Source: Ralstonia soli (GTDB lineage Bacteria > Pseudomonadota > Gammaproteobacteria > Burkholderiales > Burkholderiaceae). Taken from it: 64,000 nucleotides of DNA. Of the stretch, positions 7,610-16,762 are shown piece after piece. A model generated the notes under the pieces. The model was not told where the DNA came from. It worked only from the letters and a program-made list of their open reading frames with translations, and searched no databases. Location: positions 248,001-312,000 of the forward strand of contig NZ_JAMXHT010000006.1 in NCBI RefSeq assembly GCF_023955655.1. Direction: 5' to 3'. The position numbers and the translations under genes are program-made. Each line of letters opens with the position of its first letter. The first letter of the stretch is position 1.

Positions 7610-8827
7610 ATGCGCAAGCGCATCGCTATCGAACACCTGCGGGTCGGCATGTACCTCGACGAATTTGTCGGCGCATGGCTGGAACACCCGTTCTGGCGCG
7701 CCCGCTTTCGCATTGAAGATGCCGCCCAGCTGCAGCGCCTGCGCGCCAGCGGCATTCGCGAAGTGTGGATCGACACCGCTCGCGGGAGCGACGTGGCTGC
7801 GGCCAACGCAGCGCCTGCCGTCCCCGAAGCGCCCAACCCGCCCAACCCGCCCGCCTGCGCCGCCAACGCGAGCATCACGCCGCGCCCGGTCTCGCATGCG
7901 GAAGCGATGCGCCGCGCTGGCCGCCTCATCAGCAAGGCAGAACTGGCCGTACAGACGATGTTTGCCGACGCGCGCATGGGCCGCGCAATCGAAGCGCGCG
8001 ACGCACTGCCCCTGGTGGAAGCCATTGCCGGCTCAGTCGACCAACACCCAAGCGCCCTGACCAGCCTGGTGCGCCTGAAAACGAAAGACCGCTACACCTT
8101 CCTGCACTCCGTGGCTGTGTGTGCGCTGATGGTGGCGCTGGGCCGCCAGCTCGGACTGTCCGACGACGAAGTGCGCGACGCCGGCCTGGCCGGGCTGCTG
8201 CATGACATCGGCAAGATCGCCATTCCGCCCGAGGTGCTGAACAAGCCCGGCGCGCTCACCGATGCGGAATTCCGCCACGTGATCGTCCACCCGCAAGCGG
8301 GCTACGACATCCTGGCCGGCGACAGCGGCATGCGCGACATCGCCCTCGACGTCTGCCTGCACCACCACGAGCGCATGGACGGCACCGGTTATCCGCACAA
8401 GCTGGCAGGCGAAGGCATCTCTTTGTTTGCACGCATGGGCGCCATCTGCGATGTGTACGACGCGGTCACGTCCGACCGCCCGTATAAAAAAGCGTGGGAA
8501 GCGGCCTACGCCATCCAGCGCATGGTCGAGTGGCGCGGCAACCATTTCGACCCGATGGTGTTCAACGCCTTCGTGAAGAGCGTGGGCATCTATCCGGTCG
8601 GGTCGCTCGTGCGGCTGCGCTCGGGCCGGCTGGCAGTGGTCATGCAGCATGCGCCGGGCGCGTTGCTCACGCCCACGGTCAAGGTATTCTTCTCGATATC
8701 GTCGGGCACACGGATTGCGCCCGAATGCATCGACCTGGCGCACACCGGCGACCAGATCCTCTCCAGAGAAGAACCCCGCGACTGGGGCCTGACCGACCTC
8801 AACGAACTTTGGATACACGGCGACTGA
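7610..8827 (+). CDS. HD-GYP cyclic-di-GMP phosphodiesterase
   Basis: A 405-residue cytoplasmic protein. Residues 1-75 match the DUF3391 domain that often precedes HD-GYP modules (LRVGMYLDEFVGAWLEHPFW). After a Pro/Ala linker at about 70-95, the HD-GYP domain spans about 155-330 with the metal motif LLHDIGKI, the paired histidines HHHE and the diagnostic GTGYP, all intact, so it should hydrolyse c-di-GMP. ATG 7610 is used because the DUF3391 match begins with MRKRIAIEHLRVGMY; a TTG ten codons upstream is possible. Its 3' end overlaps the start of the next gene, suggesting one transcript with the osmoprotectant transporter. Confidence 0.9.
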   Translation: MRKRIAIEHLRVGMYLDEFVGAWLEHPFWRARFRIEDAAQLQRLRASGIREVWIDTARGSDVAAANAAPAVPEAPNPPNPPACAANASITPRPVSHAEAMRRAGRLISKAELAVQTMFADARMGRAIEARDALPLVEAIAGSVDQHPSALTSLVRLKTKDRYTFLHSVAVCALMVALGRQLGLSDDEVRDAGLAGLLHDIGKIAIPPEVLNKPGALTDAEFRHVIVHPQAGYDILAGDSGMRDIALDVCLHHHERMDGTGYPHKLAGEGISLFARMGAICDVYDAVTSDRPYKKAWEAAYAIQRMVEWRGNHFDPMVFNAFVKSVGIYPVGSLVRLRSGRLAVVMQHAPGALLTPTVKVFFSISSGTRIAPECIDLAHTGDQILSREEPRDWGLTDLNELWIHGD

Positions 8828-10362
8828 TCCGTAGTTTTCTCTGCCGGCGCTGCCTGGCATGGCTCGCGCTGGGCTGGCTGGCGTGCAGCACATCGGCATT
8901 CGCGGAGCAGCCGTTACGGATTGGCTCCAAACGATTCACCGAGTCGTACGTGCTCGGCGAAATCCTCAAGCAGACCGCTGCGCCGCAGGGCCCGGCCGAA
9001 CACGTGCCGGGCCTGGGCAACACCGCCATCGTCTTCGCCGCGCTCAAGAACGGCAGCATCGACGTCTACCCCGATTACCTCGGCACCATCGCCGCCGAAA
9101 TCCTGCACCTGCCGGCCGGGCAAGCGGCCAACCCCAACCAGGCCGCACTGCTGGCTGACGTCAACCACGCGCTTGCCCCCATGGGCCTGGCTGCAGGCGT
9201 GCCGCTGGGCTTTGAAGACACCTATGCGCTGGCCATGCGCGACGCCGATGCCGAGCGCGAACACATCCGCACGCTGGCCGATCTCGCCACGCATCCCGCC
9301 CTGCGCCTCGGCCTGTCGCACGAATTCCTCGGCCGCGCCGACGGTTGGCCGGCGATTGCGGCGCGCTACAAGCTGCCGCAACGCCCGACCGGCCTCGACC
9401 ACGGTGTCGCGTATGACGCGCTGCGCGCGGACCAGACCGACGTGATCGACATCTACTCCACCGACGCCAAGATCCGCCGCGAACACCTGCGCGTGCTCGA
9501 CGACACCGAACACGTCTTCCCGCGCTACGACGCCGTGCTGCTCTATCGCGCCGACGTTGTGCAGCGGCACCCCGCGCAATGGCAGGCCATCACGGCGCTC
9601 ACGGGCCGCATCCGGGCCGACGACATGATCGCCATGAATGCGGCGGTCGAGCTGGAAGGCAGGTCGTTCGCGCAAGTCGCGCGGCAGTTCCTCGCCGGAC
9701 AAGGCAACGCACCGGCCGCCACGCCCGCGCGCGCGTTCTTCGCGCAGTTGACCGACGGGCTGGGGCGACTCACGCAACGGCATCTCATGCTGGTGGGCAT
9801 TTCGACCGGCGTGGCCGTGTTGCTCGGTGTGCCGCTGGGCCTCCTGGCAGCGCGGCGGCCGATCAAGCAGCCGATCCTCGCCGTGGTGGGCGTGCTGCAG
9901 ACGATTCCGTCGCTGGCGCTGCTGGCCATGCTGATCCCGATCGTCGGATCGATCGGCGTGGTGCCGGCGCTGATTGCACTGGCGGTGTACGCGCTGCTGC
10001 CGATCGTGCGCAACACCATCGTCGGGCTGGAACAGGTGCCCGGCGGCCTGCGCGATGCGGCGCTGGCGCTCGGCTTCACGCCAGCGCAGCGCACGCGCGT
10101 GGTGGATCTGCCGCTGGCGCTGCCCGTCATCCTCGCGGGCATCAAGACGGCGGCCGTCATCAGCGTGGGCACGGCGACGATCGCCGCGTTCATCGGCGCG
10201 GGCGGCTATGGTGAGCGCATCGCCACCGGGCTCGCGCTCAACGACAGCGCGACGCTGCTCGCAGGCGCCATCCCCGCTGCCGTGCTCGCGCTGCTCGTGC
10301 AGGGCGCGTTCGAACTGGCGGAATGGTGGCTGCGCCGGCGCAGCGGCACCCCACTCCGGTAG
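8809..10362 (+). CDS. Osmoprotectant (OpuC-type) ABC transporter, substrate-binding/permease fusion
   Basis: A 517-residue fusion. Residues about 1-30 form a signal or anchor helix, 30-310 an OpuAC/ProX-like glycine betaine/choline/carnitine binding domain (RIGSKRFTESYVLGEIL, PDYLGTIAAEIL), and 310-517 an MetI-like permease with five to six helices and the EAA-loop segment ALALGFTPAQRTRVVDLPLALP. The usual partner ATPase is not next to it. No ATG fits; the TTG at 8809 gives a basic leader and hydrophobic core, and would overlap the HD-GYP gene by 19 nt. A CTG at 8824 is the alternative. The order (binding domain first) is a known fused arrangement. Confidence 0.85.
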   Translation: MDTRRLIRSFLCRRCLAWLALGWLACSTSAFAEQPLRIGSKRFTESYVLGEILKQTAAPQGPAEHVPGLGNTAIVFAALKNGSIDVYPDYLGTIAAEILHLPAGQAANPNQAALLADVNHALAPMGLAAGVPLGFEDTYALAMRDADAEREHIRTLADLATHPALRLGLSHEFLGRADGWPAIAARYKLPQRPTGLDHGVAYDALRADQTDVIDIYSTDAKIRREHLRVLDDTEHVFPRYDAVLLYRADVVQRHPAQWQAITALTGRIRADDMIAMNAAVELEGRSFAQVARQFLAGQGNAPAATPARAFFAQLTDGLGRLTQRHLMLVGISTGVAVLLGVPLGLLAARRPIKQPILAVVGVLQTIPSLALLAMLIPIVGSIGVVPALIALAVYALLPIVRNTIVGLEQVPGGLRDAALALGFTPAQRTRVVDLPLALPVILAGIKTAAVISVGTATIAAFIGAGGYGERIATGLALNDSATLLAGAIPAAVLALLVQGAFELAEWWLRRRSGTPLR

Positions 10363-10425
10363 CAAGCGCGGGCCGGGGCGTTCCATTACCATGCGCGCTT
10401 ATCCCTGCTGCCGCGCACCCCGCTT

Positions 10426-11193
10426 ATGACCACGCTCCCGTTTTCCACCGCCCTGCTCGTCGCGGCGGCCGGCGTTTATGCCGGCGCGCAGAATGCCCTT
10501 GCGGGCGGCGGGTCGTTCATCACGTTTCCGGCACTGCTGCTGGCGGGGCTCAACCCGCTGGCCGCGAACATGACCTCGACGATCGCGCTGTTCCCGAGCC
10601 AGATCACTTCGTCGATTGCGGGTCGCAAACTGGCCGGCGGCGTGGATGCCGGCGAGCATCACCTCTCGCTCAAGCAGCTCATCGTCATCAGCCTGATCGG
10701 CGGTGTGCTGGGCGCGCTGTTGCTGCTGGCGACGCCGCCGTCGTTCTTCGCCAAGCTGGTGCCGTATCTCGTGCTGTTTGCCACCAGCGTGTTCGCATGG
10801 GGCAGCTTCCGCCGCAAGCCGCTGCATGCAGCGGCAGGCATGTCGACGACGACGCTGGCAACCATCCAGTTCGCCATCGCGATCTATGGCGGCTACTTCG
10901 GCGGGGGGATCGGCTTCCTGATGCTGGCGGCGCTCACCGTGGCGGGCCAGCAGGTGCGCATGGCGGGGGCGACCAAGAACGTGCTCGCCATGACGATGAA
11001 TGCATCGGCCGTCGCGGTGTTCGCGTTCTCGCCGCAGGTGAACTGGGCGGCGGTGTTGGCGCTGGGCATCGGCGGCATCGCGGGCGGTTTTGCGGGCGCA
11101 TGGCTGCTGCATCGCCTGCCGGAGAAAGTGCTGCGCGGCTTCGTCGTCATCGTCGGCGTCATCCTGACGGTCTGGCTGTTTGTGCGCGCCTGA
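10426..11193 (+). CDS. TSUP-family (TauE/SafE) permease
   Basis: A 255-residue membrane protein with seven to eight helices in two repeats, each beginning with the Gly-rich signature of the sulfite exporter TauE/SafE family (NALAGGGSFITFPALLLAG early, and YGGYFGGGIGFLML at about residue 150). These proteins export or exchange small organosulfur or carboxylate anions; the substrate here is unknown. It starts 63 nt after the OpuC fusion, so it may share that transcript. Confidence 0.85.
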   Translation: MTTLPFSTALLVAAAGVYAGAQNALAGGGSFITFPALLLAGLNPLAANMTSTIALFPSQITSSIAGRKLAGGVDAGEHHLSLKQLIVISLIGGVLGALLLLATPPSFFAKLVPYLVLFATSVFAWGSFRRKPLHAAAGMSTTTLATIQFAIAIYGGYFGGGIGFLMLAALTVAGQQVRMAGATKNVLAMTMNASAVAVFAFSPQVNWAAVLALGIGGIAGGFAGAWLLHRLPEKVLRGFVVIVGVILTVWLFVRA

Positions 11194-11362
11194 GCCGCGC
11201 TGCCTGACCTTGGTGTGACGGCGTTTGTCCGACAGACGGTTCAGTCAACGCCGACTGTCTGCCGGGTTGCCGCTTGCCTATTGTGACGTTTGGGACGCCC
11301 CCAAGATGGCACGCCGCATGCGTGTCATGGAGTCCGCCCCGTTCACAACAAGGAGAACGAGC

Positions 11363-11800
11363 ATGCAAGCACGCAAGATGTCGAGTCTGGCCGCAGCCAT
11401 CGCCGTGGCCACCTGCGCGTGGATCGGCGCGGCCCCCGCGCACGCCCAGCAGCAGAAGGACCACAGCGCCGTCACGGGCGTCGACAGCCCGATGGAAGGC
11501 CCCCGCACACAGGTGCAGCGCGATGCCGATGCCGCCGAGAATCCCGGCTATCACAACAAGATGGCGGGCGCGCAGCCCCGTGCCACCCCCGGCACGCTCA
11601 AGCAGAAAGTCCACCGCGCGCATGTGAAGACCGACAAGTGGGTCGACAAGCACGTCACCCACCGCAAGGGCAATGCAACGGCAGAATCGTCCTCGGACCG
11701 CGCCTTCTGGTCACGGCGCGCCAACCAGTGCGATTCATTGGTCGGTGAAGCACAGCGCGTCTGCCGCGACCGCCGCTCGGAAGCGGTGAACGGTCAATAA
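11363..11800 (+). CDS. Exported hypothetical protein
   Basis: A 145-residue protein with a signal peptide (residues 1-30, ending PAHAQ) and an AGGAGA ribosome-binding site just before ATG 11363. The mature part is polar and basic, with a His/Lys-rich middle (residues 85-115) and a C-terminal segment with two Cys (NQCDSLVGEAQRVCRDRR) that could form one disulfide in the periplasm. I recognise no family. A bidirectional terminator follows. Confidence 0.65.
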   Translation: MQARKMSSLAAAIAVATCAWIGAAPAHAQQQKDHSAVTGVDSPMEGPRTQVQRDADAAENPGYHNKMAGAQPRATPGTLKQKVHRAHVKTDKWVDKHVTHRKGNATAESSSDRAFWSRRANQCDSLVGEAQRVCRDRRSEAVNGQ

Positions 11801-11818
11801 CGCCACGCGCCGCACATC

Positions 11819-11848
11819 AAAAAGCCACCGGATTGCGGTGGCTTTTTT
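11819..11848. terminator. Bidirectional terminator
   Basis: The stem AAAAAGCCACCG / CGGTGGCTTTTT with loop GATTG lies between convergent genes; it has A and T tracts that serve both strands. Confidence 0.88.
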
Positions 11849-11866
11849 CATTGCGGCAAATGAGCG

Positions 11867-13267
11867 TCAGACGATGCCGGTGGCGTAGAACACGCCAATC
11901 ACGAAGAACACCGCCAGCGTCTTGATGATGGTCACGCAGAACACATCACGATACGCCTCGCGGTGCGTGAGGCCCGTGACGGCCAGCAGCGTGATCACGG
12001 CGCCGTTGTGCGGCAGCGTATCCATGCCGCCCGAGGCCATCGACGCCACCCGGTGCAGCACTTCCATCGGAATGCCCGTTGCCTGCGCGGCCTGCACGAA
12101 CTGGTCGGCCATCGCCGCCAGCGCAATGCTCATGCCGCCCGAAGCGGAGCCGGTGATGCCCGCCAGCGTGCTCACCGTCACGGCTTCATTGACGAGCGGA
12201 TTCGGAATCGCGCGCAGGCCGTCGGCCAGCACCAGGAAACCCGGCAGCGCGGCAATCACACCACCGAAGCCGTATTCCGACGCGGTGTTCATGGCCGCCA
12301 GCAGCGCACCCGCCACGGCCGACTTGCTGCCCTCGGCAAAGCGCCCTTTCACGGCGCGAAAGCCGAACACCAGCACCACGATGATGCCGATCAGCAGCGC
12401 AGCCTCCACGGCCCAGATGGCCGTCAGCTTGTCGGCCTCGACCGTCAGCGGCTTGGGCAGACCCGGCAGCGCGACGGTGACGACCTTGCCGTACCACGTC
12501 GGAATCCAACGCGTGAACAGCAAGTTCATCACGCCCACCAGCACCAGCGGCGACAGTGCGACGAGCGGGTGTGCGAGCGTGCCGGTCTCGGCCGTTTCCG
12601 GTTCGTTCACCAGCTTGGTGAGGCCGTGGTCATAGCCCTGGCCGTTGCGCAATGCCACGCGGCGGCGCCACTCCAGATACGACATGCCCACCACGATGAT
12701 GAACAGCGCGCCGATCGTGCCGAGCCACGGCGCGGCCCACGAGGTGGTGTGGAAGAACGTGGTCGGGATGATGTTCTGGATCTGCGGCGTGCCCGGCAGC
12801 GAATCCATCGTGAAGGAAAACGCGCCCAACGCGATCGTGCCCGGGATCAGGCGCTTGGGGATATTGCCCTGGCGGAACATCTCCGCCGCAAACGGGTACA
12901 CCGCAAACACCACCACGAACAGCGACACGCCGCCGTACGTCAGCAGCGCGCACACCAGCACGATGGAGAGCATCGCCCGCTTGGCCCCCACCACGCGGAT
13001 GACCGACGCCACGATCGAGCGCGAAAAGCCCGAGAGCTCGATCACCTTGCCGAACACGGCTCCCAGCAGGAACACCGGGAAATACAGTTTGACGAAGCCG
13101 ACCATCTTCTCCATGAAGATGCCGGAGAACGCCGGCGCCACGGCAGAAGGATCGGTCAGGAGCACCGCGCCCAGCGCGGCCAGCGGGGCAAATAGGATGA
13201 CGCTGTAGCCGCGATACGCGGCGAACATCAGAAATGCCAGCGCAGCCAGCACGATGATGACGGACAT
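11867..13267 (-). CDS. GntP-family permease
   Basis: A 466-residue inner-membrane protein with about 12-14 helices, matching the GntP family (gluconate and other hydroxy-acid H+ symporters): the SFSRSIVASVIRVVGAKRA segment near residue 90, FTMDSLPGTPQIQN near 165, and the late SASGGMSIALAAM and SGGMDTLPHNGAVITLL blocks. ATG at 13267 is set by a GAGGAG box 8 nt upstream; the open frame continues only to a TTG. The family also carries 3-hydroxybutyrate and citrate transporters, so the substrate is left open. Confidence 0.88.
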   Translation of the reverse strand: MSVIIVLAALAFLMFAAYRGYSVILFAPLAALGAVLLTDPSAVAPAFSGIFMEKMVGFVKLYFPVFLLGAVFGKVIELSGFSRSIVASVIRVVGAKRAMLSIVLVCALLTYGGVSLFVVVFAVYPFAAEMFRQGNIPKRLIPGTIALGAFSFTMDSLPGTPQIQNIIPTTFFHTTSWAAPWLGTIGALFIIVVGMSYLEWRRRVALRNGQGYDHGLTKLVNEPETAETGTLAHPLVALSPLVLVGVMNLLFTRWIPTWYGKVVTVALPGLPKPLTVEADKLTAIWAVEAALLIGIIVVLVFGFRAVKGRFAEGSKSAVAGALLAAMNTASEYGFGGVIAALPGFLVLADGLRAIPNPLVNEAVTVSTLAGITGSASGGMSIALAAMADQFVQAAQATGIPMEVLHRVASMASGGMDTLPHNGAVITLLAVTGLTHREAYRDVFCVTIIKTLAVFFVIGVFYATGIV

Positions 13268-13420
13268 CGACAATCTCCTCGCAATTCTGTTCTTTTAGGA
13301 GCGTGGGATTGTATGTCGCGACGCCGCCGATTCCGTTACGCAATCACGCGTATTGAACTGGCGGACGAACTGGCGTTGCGCCGTGCCGGATGTGGACTTT
13401 CGTCATGCGGATGTGACGGG

Positions 13421-13774
13421 TCAGTGACGATGGCCTCCGCCGCCGTGGCCCCACCCTCCACCTCCCCAACCCCGGCCACCCCAGCCACGCCCGCCCCCGC
13501 CGCGGTGGCAGCCCCAGCAACTTCCGCCGCCGATCCACACGCTGCCGAAGACCGGCGCCGGATAGAAGGCCGGGCCATAGTAGTAATACGGGTCGTACGG
13601 ATACGCCGGATAGCTCGCCACCGGCGCAGGCGCCACCGCTGCGGGGGCGATCGGGTTGCCGTAGGCGTCGTAATACGGCGCGACCACGCAACCGGCCAGC
13701 AAGGCGGCGGCGCATACGGCCAGGGCCCCCGGCAGGAAGGTAGCCAGGCGGCCACGTTGCGGTGTCGGGTTCAT
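13421..13774 (-). CDS. Glycine/histidine-rich lipoprotein
   Basis: A 117-residue predicted lipoprotein. The signal sequence ends with a lipobox LLAGC (Cys at about residue 28). The mature chain has a Tyr/Pro/Ala-rich segment (PYDPYYYYGPAFYPAP), a GSCWGC motif and a C-terminal tail almost wholly of Gly, His, Trp and Arg. The start at 13774 has a GGAG box and leaves a normal signal peptide; the frame extends upstream to 13876 without one. The His-rich tail could bind metals, but this is a guess from composition. Confidence 0.65.
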   Translation of the reverse strand: MNPTPQRGRLATFLPGALAVCAAALLAGCVVAPYYDAYGNPIAPAAVAPAPVASYPAYPYDPYYYYGPAFYPAPVFGSVWIGGGSCWGCHRGGGGRGWGGRGWGGGGWGHGGGGHRH

Positions 13775-13955
13775 GATGTGCTCCGTTGGATGCATGTGCA
13801 TATGCGTTCGACCGTGTTTGCCCGGCTCAATTCCAAGGACTTCGTATACGTGCGCTGTCAATCGTTGCCGGATCACTTACCATGGCCGCTTCGCCACCCC
13901 GCGCGGGGGAGAGATCGCGGCTGGCGATGCCCTACACACACTGGAGGACACATCC

Positions 13956-15296
13956 ATGCAAGCCACCGAAGCCACGACAGCGCCCAACCCGGGCGATCGT
14001 GCAACGGCGCCGGCCATCTCTGCGGCCACCCGACGCAAGGCCATCATTGCCGCCACCATCGGCAACGGCCTCGAATGGTTCGACTTCACGGTCTACAGCT
14101 TCTTCGCCGTCATCATCGCCAAGCTGTTCTTCCCCACCGGCAACGACTTCACCTCGTTCATGCTGACGGTCGCCACGTTCGGCGTGGGCTTCTTCATGCG
14201 ACCGGTCGGCGCGGTGGTGCTCGGCATCTATGCCGACCGCGTGGGCCGCAAGGCGGCGCTCACGCTCACCATCATGCTGATGGCGCTGGGCACGGCCATC
14301 ATCGGCCTCGCCCCAACGTACTCGCAGATCGGCATCGGCGCGCCGCTCCTCATCGTCATCGCGCGGCTCATCCAGGGCTTTTCGGCCGGCGGTGAAGTCG
14401 GCGGCGCCACGGCGTTCCTCATCGAATACGCACCCGACGAGCGCCGCGGCTACTTCGCGAGCTGGCAGCAGGCGAGCCAGGGCATCTCGTTCATCCTGGG
14501 TGCGGCCATGGGCGCGATCGTGACGAACGGCCTGTCGCCCGAGCAGATCGACGCATGGGGCTGGCGCATTCCGTTCCTGTTCGGTCTGCTGATCGGCCCG
14601 GTCGGCATGTACATCCGCTCGCACCTGCACGAGCCGCCCGCGTTTGAAGCGCAGAAAGCCAAAGCCGCGAAGGAATCGCGCCTGGCACCGCTGTCGCAGG
14701 TGCTGAGCGACCATCCGCGCGAAGTGCTCGGCGGGCTGGGCGTGACCATCCTGTGGACGGTCTGCACCTACACGCTGGTGTTCTACATGCCGACGTATGC
14801 CAAGCAGCAGCTCGGCCTGCCGCTGGGCGCGACGTTCCAGTCGACGGCGCTGTGCGGCGCGATCATCTTCGTGCTGTGCCCGCTCATGGGCACGCTGTCC
14901 GATCGCGTCGGCCGCAAGCGCATGCTGGGCACGGTGGCGCTCGTCATTGCTGCGGCGGCGTATCCGCTCTTCCATTGGCTGAACGTCAACCCGACCGTGC
15001 AGACGCTGCTGCAGGTGCAGGTGATCCTGGGCGTGCTGCTGGCGGCGTTCACGGGCCCGGCGCCGGCGGTCCTGGCCGAGCAGTTCCCGACTGCGGTGCG
15101 CTCCACCGGCCTGTCGATTTCGTACAACCTGGCGGTGACGATCTTCGGTGGTTTTGCTCCGCTGATCGTGACTTGGCTGATCGCCAGCACCGGCAGCAAG
15201 CTGGCGCCGTCGTACTACGTGATGGTCGCCGCCATCATCAGCGTGTTTGCGCTGGCGCTGATGCACGATCGCACCGGCAAGCCGATCGAGAAGTAA
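13956..15296 (+). CDS. MHS-family MFS transporter
   Basis: A 446-residue, 12-helix major facilitator of the metabolite:H+ symporter subfamily (ProP, ShiA, citrate/alpha-ketoglutarate permeases). The N-terminus carries the family signature ATIGNGLEWFDFTVYSFF; loop 2-3 has RPVGAVVLGIYADRVGRKAAL, and helix 4-5 has RLIQGFSAGGEVGGATAFLIEYAP. ATG 13956 is preceded by GGAGGA. It lacks the long C-terminal coiled coil of ProP, so osmosensing is not indicated; a carboxylate substrate is likely but not shown. Confidence 0.88.
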   Translation: MQATEATTAPNPGDRATAPAISAATRRKAIIAATIGNGLEWFDFTVYSFFAVIIAKLFFPTGNDFTSFMLTVATFGVGFFMRPVGAVVLGIYADRVGRKAALTLTIMLMALGTAIIGLAPTYSQIGIGAPLLIVIARLIQGFSAGGEVGGATAFLIEYAPDERRGYFASWQQASQGISFILGAAMGAIVTNGLSPEQIDAWGWRIPFLFGLLIGPVGMYIRSHLHEPPAFEAQKAKAAKESRLAPLSQVLSDHPREVLGGLGVTILWTVCTYTLVFYMPTYAKQQLGLPLGATFQSTALCGAIIFVLCPLMGTLSDRVGRKRMLGTVALVIAAAAYPLFHWLNVNPTVQTLLQVQVILGVLLAAFTGPAPAVLAEQFPTAVRSTGLSISYNLAVTIFGGFAPLIVTWLIASTGSKLAPSYYVMVAAIISVFALALMHDRTGKPIEK

Positions 15297-15320
15297 TCGC
15301 TTGAGGCACCTCAAGCAAGA

Positions 15321-15356
15321 ACGGCCGGTGGCTCACCCCACCGGCCGTTCGTCTTT
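15321..15356 (+). terminator. Terminator after the MFS gene
   Basis: An 11-bp stem ACGGCCGGTGG (15321-15331) / CCACCGGCCGT (15338-15348) is followed by a T-rich tail. It overlaps the 3' end of the convergent NAD-binding gene. Confidence 0.75.
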
Positions 15357-16085
15357 TGCATCGAGCAACGCGGCGTTTTCGAGCACGCGCACCCCCGGCG
15401 CATCGATACGCGCCGCTGTGACCAGCGCCGCCGCCACCGACTCCACCGGCACAGGCCGCCACGTCTTGGGCACCATCCATCCGATTGCGCGCGACAGGTC
15501 TTGGGCAACGCGTTCGCCAAACCGGAATTCCGCACGCTTTCCCAGCAGCAGCGAAGGCCGCACCACCGTCACCGACGGAAAGCCGATCGACAGGATTTCC
15601 GCCTCCACCTCGCCCTTGCAGCGGTTGTAGAACACGCCGGAGCGCCTATCGGCACCGAGCGCGCTCACCAGCAGGAAATGGTGTGCACCGGCGGCAAATG
15701 CGCGTCGAGCGAGCTCCGCCGGATATTCAACATCCACGCGCCGGAATGCCGCCTGCGAGCCGGCCCGGCGAATGGTCGTACCGAGCGCGCAGATGACGAT
15801 GTCGGCCGCCAGCGCAGACCGGGTTTCGGGCGCATCGAGCCGGTCGAAATCGATCACGCGTTCGCGCAAGCGGCCCGGCGTCGCCTGCCCTGGTGTCAGC
15901 GCGCCGGGCCGGCGCACGAGCGCGGTCACGCTGCCGGCCCACGGTTGCGCCACCAGGCGGCGTACCACGGCGCGGCCGACCAGGCCGTTGGCGCCCACCA
16001 CCAGCACGGCGGGACCGCGAAGCTGCTCGGGCGCATCGCCATTGGCTGCGAAGCCTTGTGCGACAGGCGTTTGCGAACTCGACAT
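15333..16085 (-). CDS. NAD(P)-binding oxidoreductase-like protein (HTATIP2/NmrA type)
   Basis: A 250-residue atypical short-chain dehydrogenase. Residues 25-50 carry the Rossmann motif [16 protein letters not shown]; residues near 100 read [12 protein letters not shown], and the later [12 protein letters not shown] and [12 protein letters not shown] segments parallel the HTATIP2/CC3 subgroup. Start 16085 (MSSSQ) is chosen because a GGAGA box precedes it; a second ATG lies four codons upstream. The physiological role of this subgroup is not known; some members act as redox sensors. Confidence 0.75.
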   Translation of the reverse strand: MSSSQTPVAQGFAANGDAPEQLRGPAVLVVGANGLVGRAVVRRLVAQPWAGSVTALVRRPGALTPGQATPGRLRERVIDFDRLDAPETRSALAADIVICALGTTIRRAGSQAAFRRVDVEYPAELARRAFAAGAHHFLLVSALGADRRSGVFYNRCKGEVEAEILSIGFPSVTVVRPSLLLGKRAEFRFGERVAQDLSRAIGWMVPKTWRPVPVESVAAALVTAARIDAPGVRVLENAALLDAKDERPVG

Positions 16086-16331
16086 GATGTTCTCCATGAG
16101 GTTTGCACCAGCCCCAAAAACACAGTGTACGGCGACTGGCCGGCCGATTTTCGGCCAGGCCAGCGGCGTGTTTCCGGCGCGCGAAAGGCTGCCGGAAATG
16201 CAAACAAACCGCGTCGATATCAGGTGTTTCCCGGATACCTGCCCGCAAACCCAGGCGGGACAAGTGTCGGCTGCAAGCAACGGCCCGCAAACCCTTGCAG
16301 GTAGGGGATGTGCAACCTTTCACAACGGTGA

Positions 16332-16337
16332 TATAAA
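16332..16337 (+). promoter_or_regulatory. Likely -10 box for the HU gene
   Basis: The TATAAA hexamer lies 50 nt before the HU start codon, in an AT-rich leader. A poor -35 (TGTGCA, 16309-16314) is 17 nt upstream. Confidence 0.4.
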
Positions 16338-16386
16338 ACGGGTCGCAGTACAACGCTGTCCAACAAACCTGAAGTGGGGAACTGAC

Positions 16387-16671
16387 ATGACGACCAAATC
16401 CGAACTCGTAGCCGCCATTGCAAAAGACGCAGAACTGAGCAACGCCGCCGCCGAGCGCGCGCTGAACTCGGCGCTGGAAAACATCAAGAAGACTGTCGCC
16501 AAGGGCGGCACCATCACGCTGGTTGGCTTCGGTTCGTTCTCGTCGGGCAAGCGTGCTGCACGCACCGGCCGCAACCCGCGCACCGGCGAAGCCATCAAGA
16601 TCCCGGCAACCAAGACCGTGAAGTTCACGGCTGGCAAGGGCTTCAAGGACGCCGTGAACAAGAAGAAGTAA
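16387..16671 (+). CDS. DNA-binding protein HU
   Basis: A 94-residue HU/IHF-family nucleoid protein. It has the N-terminal helical dimerisation domain ([18 protein letters not shown]), the GFGSF turn at about residues 46-50 and the DNA-contacting arm with [15 protein letters not shown] at about 59-75. The length and the single copy of the fold fit HU-beta-like proteins. Function: bends DNA non-specifically and compacts the chromosome, and assists replication initiation and repair. It has its own promoter region and terminator. Confidence 0.95.
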   Translation: MTTKSELVAAIAKDAELSNAAAERALNSALENIKKTVAKGGTITLVGFGSFSSGKRAARTGRNPRTGEAIKIPATKTVKFTAGKGFKDAVNKKK

Positions 16672-16710
16672 GCGTCTTCTACCGCGCTCTACGGAGCCGG
16701 GAGACTTGCA

Positions 16711-16738
16711 AGGGACCCTCCGGGGTCCCTTTTCTTTT
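16711..16738 (+). terminator. Terminator after the HU gene
   Basis: The stem AGGGACCC/GGGTCCCT with loop TCCG (16711-16730) is followed by a T-rich run. Confidence 0.88.
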
Positions 16739-16762
16739 GGTGCATTGAAATCGGCTGCCGGC

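Noticed and set aside
11963-13195. 410-residue plus-strand frame opposite the GntP permease
   Set aside because: Arg/His/Gln-rich composition typical of the antisense of a membrane protein gene; no start signal.
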